A stretch of 64,000 nt of DNA from NCBI RefSeq assembly GCF_002886185.1, contig NZ_KZ614146.1, forward strand, positions 2,278,930-2,342,929, in the 5' to 3' direction. How positions within the stretch are numbered: the first letter of the stretch is position 1; every line of letters begins with the position of its first letter. The stretch is from Salipaludibacillus neizhouensis. GTDB taxonomy: Bacteria > Bacillota > Bacilli > Bacillales > Salisediminibacteriaceae. A program made the translations under genes and the position numbers. Below are positions 19,029-27,187 of the stretch, piece by piece. The notes under the pieces are model-generated. The model was not told where the DNA came from. It worked only from the letters and a program-made list of their open reading frames with translations, and did not search any database.

Positions 19029-19448
19029 TTAGTCTTCACGAAAACCAAAAAATGAAGACGGTCTTTCAGGTGGCGGCGGAGTTTGTGTTTGACTAGGTTG
19101 TTGCTGTTTGAATTGACCAATTAACTCCTGGACGGAACCAATAACAGTTGTAAATTGTCCTAAATGGTGCTGTAAGTCATTCAAATTCATTTTTTTAAGC
19201 ATATTTAAAACATCGATATCTTTCGTACTGTCACTTTTATCCTTTTCCGCTTCTTTTTCGTTTGAGTCTTCGTTTTCCGACGTCTCTAAATAGGAATCCC
19301 ATATATCATCTTCTTCACCAAACAATTTCCACTCTTCAAATAAATCTTGCAAAGTCTTTGATTCATTCTTAACATCCCTTAACACGTGAGGATTGTTTCG
19401 AACAAAACTTTTGAACTGTTTAATTTCAGGGTGTAAAGATTTACTCAT
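19029..19448 (-). CDS. ylbD: YlbD-like putative spore coat protein
   Basis: A 139-residue protein with a conserved N-terminal block (LHPEIKQFKSFVRNNPHVLRD), an acidic charged middle (about 50-75) and a Q/P-rich tail (QQQPSQTQTPPPPERP) ending in an aromatic FFGF patch. Family members are described as spore coat proteins. The ATG at 19448 follows GGAGAGGTG. Upstream partner of ylbE. Confidence 0.85.
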   Translation of the reverse strand: MSKSLHPEIKQFKSFVRNNPHVLRDVKNESKTLQDLFEEWKLFGEEDDIWDSYLETSENEDSNEKEAEKDKSDSTKDIDVLNMLKKMNLNDLQHHLGQFTTVIGSVQELIGQFKQQQPSQTQTPPPPERPSSFFGFRED

Positions 19449-19521
19449 GATACTCACCTCTCCTTCACAAGATAGCTATACTACATCATAATTATTTTGT
19501 GAAGGAGGCGTGCGCCCATTT

Positions 19522-20616
19522 TTACCTGGGTGTAAGGAAATTTTGTGTATAGTAGTCGCGATACACCCCCACTCCAAGGTGGGTAAAGTCATCTTTTAAC
19601 AGATTGACTCGATGACCTTCACTATTCAACCAGCCCTCTACTGCTTCAATTCCATCTACATAATGGGCAGCAATGTTTTCTCCAGCCAATTGGTAATTGA
19701 TGTCCCCCTCTTCCAACCTGTCACTTAATTCTCCTTGAGAAGGCGAGGTGTGGGAGAAGTACTTTTCATCATGCATATCTTTACTATGCAAATACGCCAC
19801 CTCTGAAGTTTGTTCATGACCTTCCAGCGTCGATAATCCGTGTTTCTCTCGTATACCATTGGTAAGTTCGAGAATTTGTAATTCTTGTCCACTTACCCAT
19901 TCCTCCTGATTAACCTTTTCCCAATCAACAGCCTCAGCGATTTCTCCACTATAAGTCATCGAATAGGCACGGTGCTTGATTAGCGATTCTTCATTGATAT
20001 AACGAACAGAAGATAAATCCTCGTTAAACGTGTCGAAGTAGAGTTGTGCCCATATACCATCTTTGATTTTTACAAGTGGGCGCCCTAAAAGTTCTTGCTC
20101 GGTCAATTCAAAAGTAACTGTCTTTAGCCCGCTGTTTAATACTGTTTGACTTTTTTCAAAAGAATAAACGGAACTAATCGTTTCATAATTTCCCCCTATT
20201 GCAATTCCATCAAGTATTACATCCTCACTGTTCGTATAAGTAGTCACAACCTTGTTATCGTGTACTCCAATCATTTTAAATGGCCCACTTGAAGTATATA
20301 CAAGCCACTTATATCCAAATGGAGTTTCATCAATTCTGTCTGGATCGCCAAGTATGTTATAAACATTCTCTGCATCTTGACCTATCCACTCGTGTAAAAA
20401 GAAGTCTTCAAGATTGTCAGCTGTTTCGTTTTCCGATTCGTGATTGGTCTCATTTTGTAATTGAACTTCCTGATTATTCTCTGAGTTACTATCACTTTCT
20501 AATTCAATCTCTTGATTATTATCTTTAAAATTTTCTGGTTCAATGCTTTCTAACCACTCAGAACCTAGAAAATATAAAAGAGCTATTGTAAGTAAAAATG
20601 CCAGAATTGCTTTCAA
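19522..20616 (-). CDS. ylbC: CAP-domain (SCP/PR1) protein YlbC
   Basis: Predicted exported or membrane-anchored protein of 365 residues. The N-terminus has a hydrophobic anchor (2-18) and a Q/N/E-rich linker (30-70). A CAP-associated N-terminal domain (about 75-210) binds the C-terminal CAP domain (about 245-362), which carries HSKDMHDEKYFSHTSP and GENIAAHY motifs. The family is abundant in spore formers; its substrate is unknown. Starts at a TTG (20616) after GGAGA. Followed closely by ylbD. Confidence 0.88.
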   Translation of the reverse strand: MKAILAFLLTIALLYFLGSEWLESIEPENFKDNNQEIELESDSNSENNQEVQLQNETNHESENETADNLEDFFLHEWIGQDAENVYNILGDPDRIDETPFGYKWLVYTSSGPFKMIGVHDNKVVTTYTNSEDVILDGIAIGGNYETISSVYSFEKSQTVLNSGLKTVTFELTEQELLGRPLVKIKDGIWAQLYFDTFNEDLSSVRYINEESLIKHRAYSMTYSGEIAEAVDWEKVNQEEWVSGQELQILELTNGIREKHGLSTLEGHEQTSEVAYLHSKDMHDEKYFSHTSPSQGELSDRLEEGDINYQLAGENIAAHYVDGIEAVEGWLNSEGHRVNLLKDDFTHLGVGVYRDYYTQNFLTPR

Positions 20617-20699
20617 AAAAATTCTCCTTCCCTAATTATATAAACAAATTATTTTATGAGTAACTCAAGGAAATATAAATAATTATATCATCTATTGAA

Positions 20700-20765
20700 C
20701 AGGATGGTATTGAAATTCACTGCAGGCAGATGGTTTCCGCGACCAACACTTCAGACTCCTCTAGA
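20700..20765 (-). repeat. Degenerate family B intergenic repeat
   Basis: On the minus strand CGCGGAAACCATCTGCCTG followed by CAGTGAA resembles the CGCGGAAAGCGTCCGCCTAG core at 13337. Only the core is recognisable. It lies in the 223-base gap between ylbC and ylbB. Confidence 0.5.
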
Positions 20766-20790
20766 CATCCTACATAAAAAAGGCAAAACA

Positions 20791-20826
20791 AAAAGGTTTC
20801 TCTTTTAATAACAAGAGAAACCTTTT
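20791..20826 (-). terminator. Terminator of ylbB
   Basis: A 14-bp perfect stem (AAAAGGTTTCTCTT, 20791-20804, with 20813-20826) is followed on the minus strand by TTTTTGTTTTG. Confidence 0.9.
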
Positions 20827-20839
20827 ACTTTTGATAACT

Positions 20840-21268
20840 TTAATGATGGTACTGCGGTAGTTCAGATATTTCTGATAAGGCTATGGCCGCTTCGTGTTCT
20901 GTAGATTGATGTACTGCTAAATCTCCTAAAGAGACAATTCCGATTAACTTATCACCGTCAACAATAGGCAGGCGTCTAATTTGATGCTCAGCCATTAACT
21001 TTGCAGCCTCTGTTACATCCATGGAACTCTGAGCAGTAAAAATATCATCACTCATTACTTCTTGAGCTTGAGAAGTGTTAGGTAATTTCTCAGCTATCCC
21101 TCTTATCACAATGTCTCGGTCAGTGATCATCCCCATCAGTTTACCATCAACACAAATTGGAATAGCACCAACATGGTCATTTTTCATTTTAACTGCTACG
21201 TCATAAATGTTGTCGGCTGGGGAGCAAGCATCAACCTCTTCTGTCATAATATCCTTCAATGTAGTCAT
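20840..21268 (-). CDS. ylbB: Tandem CBS-domain protein YlbB
   Basis: A 143-residue protein made of two CBS domains (about 8-60 and 72-130), the module that senses adenine nucleotides. Each carries the GMITDRDIV or GIVSLGDLA signature. There is no attached catalytic or transport domain, so it probably acts as a free regulatory subunit. The ATG at 21268 follows AAGGAGG; the longer frame starts upstream of that site. Divergent from ylbA. Confidence 0.9.
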   Translation of the reverse strand: MTTLKDIMTEEVDACSPADNIYDVAVKMKNDHVGAIPICVDGKLMGMITDRDIVIRGIAEKLPNTSQAQEVMSDDIFTAQSSMDVTEAAKLMAEHQIRRLPIVDGDKLIGIVSLGDLAVHQSTEHEAAIALSEISELPQYHH

Positions 21269-21421
21269 TAAATTTCCTCCTTTCAAGATTCACACACCTA
21301 GGTTGTCCATAAATTAAAGATTTATTTTTATTTTTAATGATGACATCGTTGCAACAGAATCGATTTCATAATATTATTAAGGAAGAGTGATGTTTTACTG
21401 ATACTAAGGAGGCTACAACAG

Positions 21422-21775
21422 ATGAAATTTCATGACACTGGACTAGATGGTTTAACAGTTGAATATCAAGTAATAGAAGAAGCTATGGAGGCTGCAGGTT
21501 TTCACAATCAATACGATTATGAACGAATTACATTCGATTACAAAATAATTGACCAAGTTCACGACGACGTTTATTATTTTCGAATTCCTGCACACGTTAC
21601 GCAAGGAGAAATCCCTTTACCTCATAGTTTAGTGGAAATTATGGTACCTTATGTAGGGAAACACTATTATCCTCACGGCGTAGAGTATGATGAAAAGTTC
21701 CCTAAAAAAGTTGTAGACAAATGTAATAAAAAAATCGAAGTTGTCTTGGCCAAATTAAAAGCAGAAGCACTTTAG
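21422..21775 (+). CDS. ylbA: YugN-like family protein YlbA
   Basis: A 118-residue protein of the YugN-like family, function unknown. The conserved acidic and aromatic block DYKIIDQVHDDVYYFRIPAHV lies near residues 38-58 and VGKHYYPHGVEY near 78. The ATG at 21422 lies 9 bases after GGAGG. In B. subtilis this gene ends the ylb block next to ctaG; here an AI-2E permease lies on the cta side. Confidence 0.85.
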   Translation: MKFHDTGLDGLTVEYQVIEEAMEAAGFHNQYDYERITFDYKIIDQVHDDVYYFRIPAHVTQGEIPLPHSLVEIMVPYVGKHYYPHGVEYDEKFPKKVVDKCNKKIEVVLAKLKAEAL

Positions 21776-21831
21776 ATTGTAAACTACATATAACTACATT
21801 CGTTTATTCAAATTGCTTTCGATTCAGATTA

Positions 21832-21940
21832 GTGAGACCTTTTTTCATAGGTCTCACACACATGTATCGAAGGCTTTTTTCAAATTGAGACGTCTTATCT
21901 TCTCAATATAAACATAATTTTGAGGATTTCCACAAGCCTT
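21832..21940. other. Hairpin-rich intergenic element between ylbA and the AI-2E permease
   Basis: A perfect 9-bp hairpin (21832-21840 with 21849-21857, GTGAGACCT) is followed by a nested structure. AAGGCTT (21870-21876) pairs with AAGCCTT (21934-21940) and encloses TTGAGA (21885-21890) pairing with TCTCAA (21901-21906). The first may terminate ylbA although no T-run follows. The second is of unknown purpose and lies in the upstream region of the permease gene. The rest of the 329-base gap is AT-rich with no gene. Confidence 0.5.
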
Positions 21941-22104
21941 TTAAGTGAGTCAGCCATGACTCTATGATACGATATAACTATATTTATTGAATAAGATTAA
22001 TTTTTTTCTACTCTATCTTACTTATTTCATTGTTTTTCTTATATAATAATAGATAGGTGTTTATTTATATATACATTTAGCATTATCAAGAAAGGGGCAT
22101 TACT

Positions 22105-23163
22105 TTGACACCACAATCAAAGAAAAAATATATTTATTTAATAATTGGCATCATTGTCGTTGCCCTGTTTACATATTTCGTGTTGCCTGTTTCACTACCT
22201 ATCATACTTGCATTAGTAACTGCTTTATTTCTTTCTCCACCAGTAAAATTACTGATAAATAAAGCAAAGTTATCAAGGAGTATTTCAGTCTTTATTATAT
22301 TTATAGCCTTCTTAATGATTATTGTGGTAATTGGTTACTTTACATTTACGAGAGCACTTACACAGTTAAACCAATTCGTAGAGAATCTACCTATGATGAT
22401 CAACGAAATAAACATTGTATGGATGTCTGTTCTTGAAAATTTAAGGGTACAATTCGACCAATACTCTCCTGACATTGTTAATGACATTGATGCAGCAGTC
22501 ACGACACAGTTACTTCATTTGCGGAATACTTTACAAGATGTGAATATCATCGGACATGCAACGAATATTTTAGTGAAAATACCATCTTATCTTGTTTCAT
22601 TTCTTGTTTATTTGATCTCTTTATATTTATTTTTACTAGATCTTCCAAGATTAAAAACAAAAGTATTCGGCTATATGTCTGAAAATACTGCAGAAAAAGT
22701 ACGTTTTATGTCATCAAGGTTATCCTATGTTGTATTTGGATTCTTTAAAGCACAATTTCTTGTCAGTATTATTATTTTTATAGTGACCCTTATAGGATTA
22801 CTCTTTATTGCACCAGAAGTCGCATTAGTAATGTCTATCTTCATTTGGGCGGTTGATTTCGTTCCACTTATCGGATCTATAGCAGTTCTGGCGCCATGGG
22901 CAGGATATTATCTTATTGCAGGGAATACCGCAGTTGCAGTTCAATTATTGATCCTAGCGGCTGTACTGCTAACTATTAGAAGAACGGTAGAACCTAAAGT
23001 AATGGGCCACCACATAGGTTTATCGCCACTTGCAACGCTTATCTCCTTGTACATAGGGTTAATGTTATTTGGTGCTGTTGGTTTTATACTAGGGCCACTT
23101 GCCGTCATTTTCTTCACAAGTGCCAAAGAAGCCGGAATTATTAAAATGAATTTTAAAGTATGA
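22105..23163 (+). CDS. AI-2E family transporter (YtvI/PerM-type permease)
   Basis: Polytopic membrane protein of 353 residues with the PerM/TqsA architecture. There are two or three N-terminal membrane segments (about 10-70), an extracytoplasmic helical domain (about 80-150), then five or six segments to residue 345. The family block AVDFVPLIGSIAVLAPW lies near 250 and PKVMGHHIGLSPLATL near 297. Family members include sporulation protein YtvI, autoinducer-2 exporter TqsA and sodium/proton antiporters, so the substrate cannot be given. Starts at a TTG after AAAGGGG. Confidence 0.85.
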   Translation: MTPQSKKKYIYLIIGIIVVALFTYFVLPVSLPIILALVTALFLSPPVKLLINKAKLSRSISVFIIFIAFLMIIVVIGYFTFTRALTQLNQFVENLPMMINEINIVWMSVLENLRVQFDQYSPDIVNDIDAAVTTQLLHLRNTLQDVNIIGHATNILVKIPSYLVSFLVYLISLYLFLLDLPRLKTKVFGYMSENTAEKVRFMSSRLSYVVFGFFKAQFLVSIIIFIVTLIGLLFIAPEVALVMSIFIWAVDFVPLIGSIAVLAPWAGYYLIAGNTAVAVQLLILAAVLLTIRRTVEPKVMGHHIGLSPLATLISLYIGLMLFGAVGFILGPLAVIFFTSAKEAGIIKMNFKV

Positions 23164-23231
23164 ATATGAAAAACGCAAAAAGTCTCTTATTTAAATTTGA
23201 AGCAGTTGCCTAATTAACACTGGATTTTAAA

Positions 23232-23400
23232 AAACTCGATTTAGTGAAGGCTGCGACTCCTGCTTGATTAGCAACGACTGAAGACTCCGCAGGGACGAGC
23301 CTTACTTCACGAGGAGGCTGACAGTCGTTCCCCGCGAAAAGCAGCCTCCTCGAGCGGATTGATCACCGCTGTTACATGGGAAACAACAAACTCTAAAAAT
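23232..23400 (+). repeat. Dispersed Bacillaceae-type intergenic repeat, family B, longest copy
   Basis: Contains the recognisable series GACTCCTGC, GAAGACTCCGCAGG, CGAGGAGGCTG, CCCCGCGAAAAGC and TCGAGCGGATTGATCACC, ending in the tail AAACAACAAACTCTAAA. CGAGGAGGCTG (23310-23320) pairs perfectly with 23342-23352, and AACGACTG (23273-23280) with CAGTCGTT (23322-23329). The two stems interleave. Confidence 0.85.
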
Positions 23401-23452
23401 ATCACATTCCCTTAAGAAAACATCGTCTGAATTACACTTTCTACTTTCGAAT

Positions 23453-23486
23453 AAAAGACCTAGCTTTTTAATAAGCTAGGTCTTTT
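23453..23486. terminator. Bidirectional terminator between the permease gene and ctaM
   Basis: A 14-bp perfect stem (AAAAGACCTAGCTT, 23453-23466, with 23473-23486) lies between convergent genes, with A/T-rich ends on both sides. Confidence 0.85.
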
Positions 23487-23622
23487 CATATTACAAATTA
23501 TTCTTTTTACTAACTATTGCAGAATGCACTACTTTAAAAAGGAACTTTTGAAATGTCCATATTAGGAGTATCCCTGCATAACTGCGATGAGTATACGGGG
23601 CAGAGTATTTAAAATATCAATG

Positions 23623-24081
23623 TTATCCGCTTATAATCGCTCGAAATAAATTTGTTGTTGGACCAGGTTCATAAACAACATAGAGTAAACAGTAAACGGC
23701 TATCCCAGTTACTGCAGAAATAAACCATATTACCGATGTAATTGGACCTAACCTTCTATGAGAAACTAATTTATTTTTATAACCAGTAACTAACTGAATA
23801 ATTCCAAGAACTGCCGCAATGGTTGCCATTGATATATGGAAAAGAAGGAATATAGTATAGTATAATTTTATACTTTCAGGTCCCCCAAAAGCAGTGCTCC
23901 CAATAAACAAAGTTTTAGATAAGTATGTTGCAAAAAATATTGTTGCTAGTACAGCAGCCCAAAACATAACTTTTTTATGAACCTCAATTTTTCTCTTTGC
24001 AACAAAGTACCAACCTACAGCTACAAAAACAGCACTCAATCCAATAAATAGTGTACTTATAAATGGTAAAAATGTCGCCAC
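23623..24081 (-). CDS. ctaM: DUF420 membrane protein, cytochrome oxidase maturation factor (CtaM/YozB-type)
   Basis: A 152-residue protein with four hydrophobic segments (about 5-25, 38-60, 78-105, 118-142). Two conserved histidines (FHISMA and VSHRRLG) could bind heme or copper. DUF420 proteins of Staphylococcus (CtaM) are needed to mature heme-copper oxidases, and the position at the end of the cta cluster agrees. Starts at a GTG (24081), 9 bases after GGAGG. B. subtilis has ctaG here; no ctaG is visible. Confidence 0.8.
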   Translation of the reverse strand: MATFLPFISTLFIGLSAVFVAVGWYFVAKRKIEVHKKVMFWAAVLATIFFATYLSKTLFIGSTAFGGPESIKLYYTIFLLFHISMATIAAVLGIIQLVTGYKNKLVSHRRLGPITSVIWFISAVTGIAVYCLLYVVYEPGPTTNLFRAIISG

Positions 24082-24244
24082 CTTTTCTCGCCTCCAGATT
24101 CAATCTCTAACAAGCTAATTCTATCATGTTTTATAAAATTAACTCTACAGAAGTGGTTTATATAATCACATTTAACCATTCAAGATTTTGAATAGTTAAA
24201 TGATGTTTTGAAAATATTATGCCATCCTAATTGTGGTCTATGCG

Positions 24245-24296
24245 GAAGGCCCTTGATAATTGTGACGTAAAGAGAGCTGCCACCTTCTTTATCTAT
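24245..24296. repeat. Degenerate remnant of family A repeat
   Basis: The series CCCTTGA, GTGACGTAAAGA, AGCTGCCA and CTTTATC follows the order of the family A end block (CCCTTGACACG, GTGGCGTAAAGATA, AGCTGTCA, CTTATC). The match is partial. Lies between ctaM and ctaF. Confidence 0.4.
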
Positions 24297-24306
24297 CAAT
24301 GAAAAA

Positions 24307-24337
24307 AAGTACCCCCTTAAATCATAAGGAGGTACTT
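24307..24337 (-). terminator. Terminator of the cta operon after ctaF
   Basis: AAGTACC and CCTTA (24307-24319) pair with TAAGG and GGTACTT (24325-24337); on the minus strand a run of seven T follows. It separates ctaF from ctaM. Confidence 0.85.
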
Positions 24338-24353
24338 CCATACCTTTGTTGGT

Positions 24354-24701
24354 TTAGTACTTAACAACACCAATCAGAAGCATTAAAGAAGCAACTGTTA
24401 ATGCTGCTACAAACAAACCAGACCATATCATTGCGTTTACCCAACCAGTACCTTTTTCATTCATATGCATGAAAAAGTACAATTGGAGAACTACCTGGAG
24501 ACCAGCTAGTATAAGAATAAATGGAATAGCAAATCCGTTAGGTATTACATCGCTGGCAATGGAAAAGAACGCCATTGATGTAATGAAAATCATGAGTACG
24601 AACGACACTAACTGAGTGCGCATTTCTCTCTTTAATTTTCGTTTTGTTTGATTTGAAGGCTCCCCTTGTAAAGGAGCACTTGGATCAGCATGCGGGTCCA
24701 T
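24354..24701 (-). CDS. ctaF: Cytochrome c oxidase subunit IVB
   Basis: Small subunit IV of the caa3 oxidase in the cytoplasmic membrane. It has 115 residues with three membrane segments (about 34-52, 58-78, 88-110) and the family pattern QVVLQLYFFMHM. The cytoplasmic N-terminal 25 residues are polar. The ATG at 24701 lies 8 bases after GGAGG, just downstream of the ctaE stop. Last gene of the ctaCDEF operon. Confidence 0.95.
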   Translation of the reverse strand: MDPHADPSAPLQGEPSNQTKRKLKREMRTQLVSFVLMIFITSMAFFSIASDVIPNGFAIPFILILAGLQVVLQLYFFMHMNEKGTGWVNAMIWSGLFVAALTVASLMLLIGVVKY

Positions 24702-24705
24702 CAGA

Positions 24706-25326
24706 TCAACCTCCTATTCCGAGTAAATAGACGACTGTGAAAATAAACACCCAAACAACATCAATAAAGTGCCAATATAAAACAGCAGTATAAAACTTAG
24801 GTGCATTTGTTAATGTTAAACCTGATTTTCGATAACGAATGAGTAGAACAGTAATCCAACTGACACCAAAGGTAACGTGGGCACCGTGCGTTCCAACAAG
24901 AGTATAGAAAGCCGATGCGAAAGCACTGACACCGAACCCTAACCCTTGATGATTGTACTCATAAAATTCATATATCTCAAATCCGAGGAAAGCAAGCCCT
25001 AATACTACAGTAGCAGTCATCCATAATAGAAGTCCTTTGTAATTTCCACGTTTCATATTAATAATCGCAAAAACACTTGTCAAACTACTTGTTAATAAAA
25101 GCATTGTCATGATAAATACTAGATCCACATGGAAAAGATCGCTTGGTCCAGGACCATCAGCAGTTCCACCTCGGAGTCCCAAGTAAGTACCAAATAAACT
25201 TCCAAATAAAACTGTTTCTCCACCTAAGAAGAACCAAAACCCTAAATATTTATTTCTACCTTCCAACGTTGCTTTTTCGGGATTAGGAGGAAGGACTTGT
25301 GGTTCAATCGTATGATTATCAGCCAT
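24706..25326 (-). CDS. ctaE: Cytochrome c oxidase subunit III
   Basis: Subunit III of the heme-copper oxidase, with 206 residues and five membrane segments. The LGFWFFLGGETVLFGSLFGTYL block is at residues 28-49 and the conserved HGAHVTFG and WHFIDVVWVFIF motifs near 145 and 185. Its ATG shares one base with the ctaD stop (TAATG), so translation is coupled. It stabilises subunit I and feeds the proton pathway. Confidence 0.97.
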   Translation of the reverse strand: MADNHTIEPQVLPPNPEKATLEGRNKYLGFWFFLGGETVLFGSLFGTYLGLRGGTADGPGPSDLFHVDLVFIMTMLLLTSSLTSVFAIINMKRGNYKGLLLWMTATVVLGLAFLGFEIYEFYEYNHQGLGFGVSAFASAFYTLVGTHGAHVTFGVSWITVLLIRYRKSGLTLTNAPKFYTAVLYWHFIDVVWVFIFTVVYLLGIGG

Positions 25327-27161
25327 TATTTCCCACCATCCTTATCTCGTTTAACTGCCTCTGCCGGAATATGATACCCATGGTCCTCTTTAACTGATCT
25401 TAGGAACATACCGATAAACGAAATAATCAGACCAACAATTGCAAGAGGATATACGGCATAAATTAAACCAAAACTTGCTACAAATAAACCAAATGCGATG
25501 ATCAATGGTAAAATACTTCCGTTTGGCATGTGAATATCTCCAATCGGCTCAGCTGCTTTCATTTTACCGTCACCTTCATATTTCTCATACCAAAATGCGT
25601 CTAATTCCCGTACAAGTGGTGTTTGAGCAAAGTTATACTCTGGAACCGGTGTTGTAGTTGTCCACTCCAAAGTCCGTCCATCCCAAGGATCGGAAACATT
25701 TGTAGTGTTCTTCATTGAAGTAAAGATTGTTACTAGGAGAATAATAAAAGCAACACCCATCAAAAAAGCTCCGATTGTACTAATAAAGTTCAATTGATCT
25801 AACCCTTGCCCAGGAAGATAAGAAGCAACTCGACGCTGCATTCCCATTAATCCAAGGAAATGTTGGACAAAGAACGTAAGGTGGAAACCTGTTAAGAATA
25901 ACCAGAAAAAGACTTTTCCTAAAGTTTCATTTAATCTGTAACCGAATATTTTCGGCCACCAATAAAATACACCCGCAAATAATCCAAATACAGTTCCACC
26001 GATAATTACATAGTGAAAGTGAGCAACAACGAAGTAAGTATCATGGAACTGATAGTCTGCTGCACTTGCTGCTAGCATTACTCCTGTTACCCCACCCATG
26101 ACAAATGTTGGAATAAAACCTAAAGCAAATAAATTTGCAGTTGTAAACTGAATTCTTCCGCCCCATAGCGTCAGAAGCCAGTTAAATATTTTGATCCCGG
26201 TTGGAACAGCTATCGCCATTGTCGCTACCGCGAAAATCGCATTAGCAACTGGACCTATACCTACTGTAAACATATGGTGAGCCCAAACCATGAATCCTAA
26301 AAATCCAATGATTAATGTTGCAAATACCATTGCTGAGTAACCGAACAATCTCTTTTTTGCAAACGTAGGCAATACTTCGGAGAAAATTCCGAAAGCAGGC
26401 AAAATTAATATATATACCTCAGGGTGACCAAATATCCAGAATAAATGCTGCCATATAATGACATTACCACCCAAATCTACTCCGAAGTATGTAGCACCAA
26501 ATAAACGCTCTAACATTAACAACAATAATCCAATTGTCAACGCAGGGAATGCGAATAGGATAAGCATAGATGCTACAAATGAACTCCATGTAAATAGAGG
26601 CATTCTCATCATACTCATACCTGGTGCTCTCATATTAATAACTGTTACCAGAAAATTAATACCACCAATTAAGGTTCCAATACCACTAACTTGCAGACCT
26701 AGGACATAAAAATCCAGACCGTGGCCTGGTGATTCACTTGATAATGGCGCATACGCAGTCCACCCTGCGTCAGGTGCGCCTCCTGCAAACCAGCTAACAT
26801 TAAGTAAGATTCCCCCAAATAAAAACAGCCAAAAACCTAAAGCGTTTAAAAAAGGAAAAGCTACATCTCTCGCGCCAATTTGCAAAGGAATCATGTAATT
26901 CATAAATCCGAACAATAAAGGCATCGCTGCTAAGAAAACCATGGTTGTTCCATGCATCGTTAATAATTCGTTAAATGTTTGAGCCTGTATAAACGAAGAT
27001 TCAGGAAACATTAGCTGAATGCGCATTAAAATTGCCTCTAAGCCACCTACGGCAAAGAAAAATGCACCTGCGGCAAGATATAAAATTCCAATCTTTTTAT
27101 GATCTACCGTCGTCAGCCAGTCCCAAATCACATTTTTAGACTGAGCCTTCTCATAAGACAC
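25326..27161 (-). CDS. ctaD: Cytochrome c oxidase subunit I (caa3-type)
   Basis: Catalytic subunit that binds heme a and the heme a3-CuB centre. It has 612 residues with at least twelve membrane segments. Visible ligand motifs are MHGTTM (heme a, residue about 69), WIFGHPEVYI (CuB and cross-linked Tyr, about 242), AHHMFTVG (CuB, about 291) and FHYVIIGG (heme a3 and a, about 384). Starts at a GTG (27161) after GGGGG. The C-terminal 100 residues carry extra membrane segments typical of Bacillus subunit I. Confidence 0.98.
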   Translation of the reverse strand: MSYEKAQSKNVIWDWLTTVDHKKIGILYLAAGAFFFAVGGLEAILMRIQLMFPESSFIQAQTFNELLTMHGTTMVFLAAMPLLFGFMNYMIPLQIGARDVAFPFLNALGFWLFLFGGILLNVSWFAGGAPDAGWTAYAPLSSESPGHGLDFYVLGLQVSGIGTLIGGINFLVTVINMRAPGMSMMRMPLFTWSSFVASMLILFAFPALTIGLLLLMLERLFGATYFGVDLGGNVIIWQHLFWIFGHPEVYILILPAFGIFSEVLPTFAKKRLFGYSAMVFATLIIGFLGFMVWAHHMFTVGIGPVANAIFAVATMAIAVPTGIKIFNWLLTLWGGRIQFTTANLFALGFIPTFVMGGVTGVMLAASAADYQFHDTYFVVAHFHYVIIGGTVFGLFAGVFYWWPKIFGYRLNETLGKVFFWLFLTGFHLTFFVQHFLGLMGMQRRVASYLPGQGLDQLNFISTIGAFLMGVAFIILLVTIFTSMKNTTNVSDPWDGRTLEWTTTTPVPEYNFAQTPLVRELDAFWYEKYEGDGKMKAAEPIGDIHMPNGSILPLIIAFGLFVASFGLIYAVYPLAIVGLIISFIGMFLRSVKEDHGYHIPAEAVKRDKDGGK

Positions 27162-27187
27162 GTTGTTTACCCCCTTTACAAACCTGT

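Larger units (their letters stand above)
23164..23622. other. 459-base gap with a family B repeat and a shared terminator
   Basis: No gene. It contains the longest family B repeat of the window (about 23232-23400) and a bidirectional terminator (23453-23486) serving the convergent permease and ctaM genes. Confidence 0.7.
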
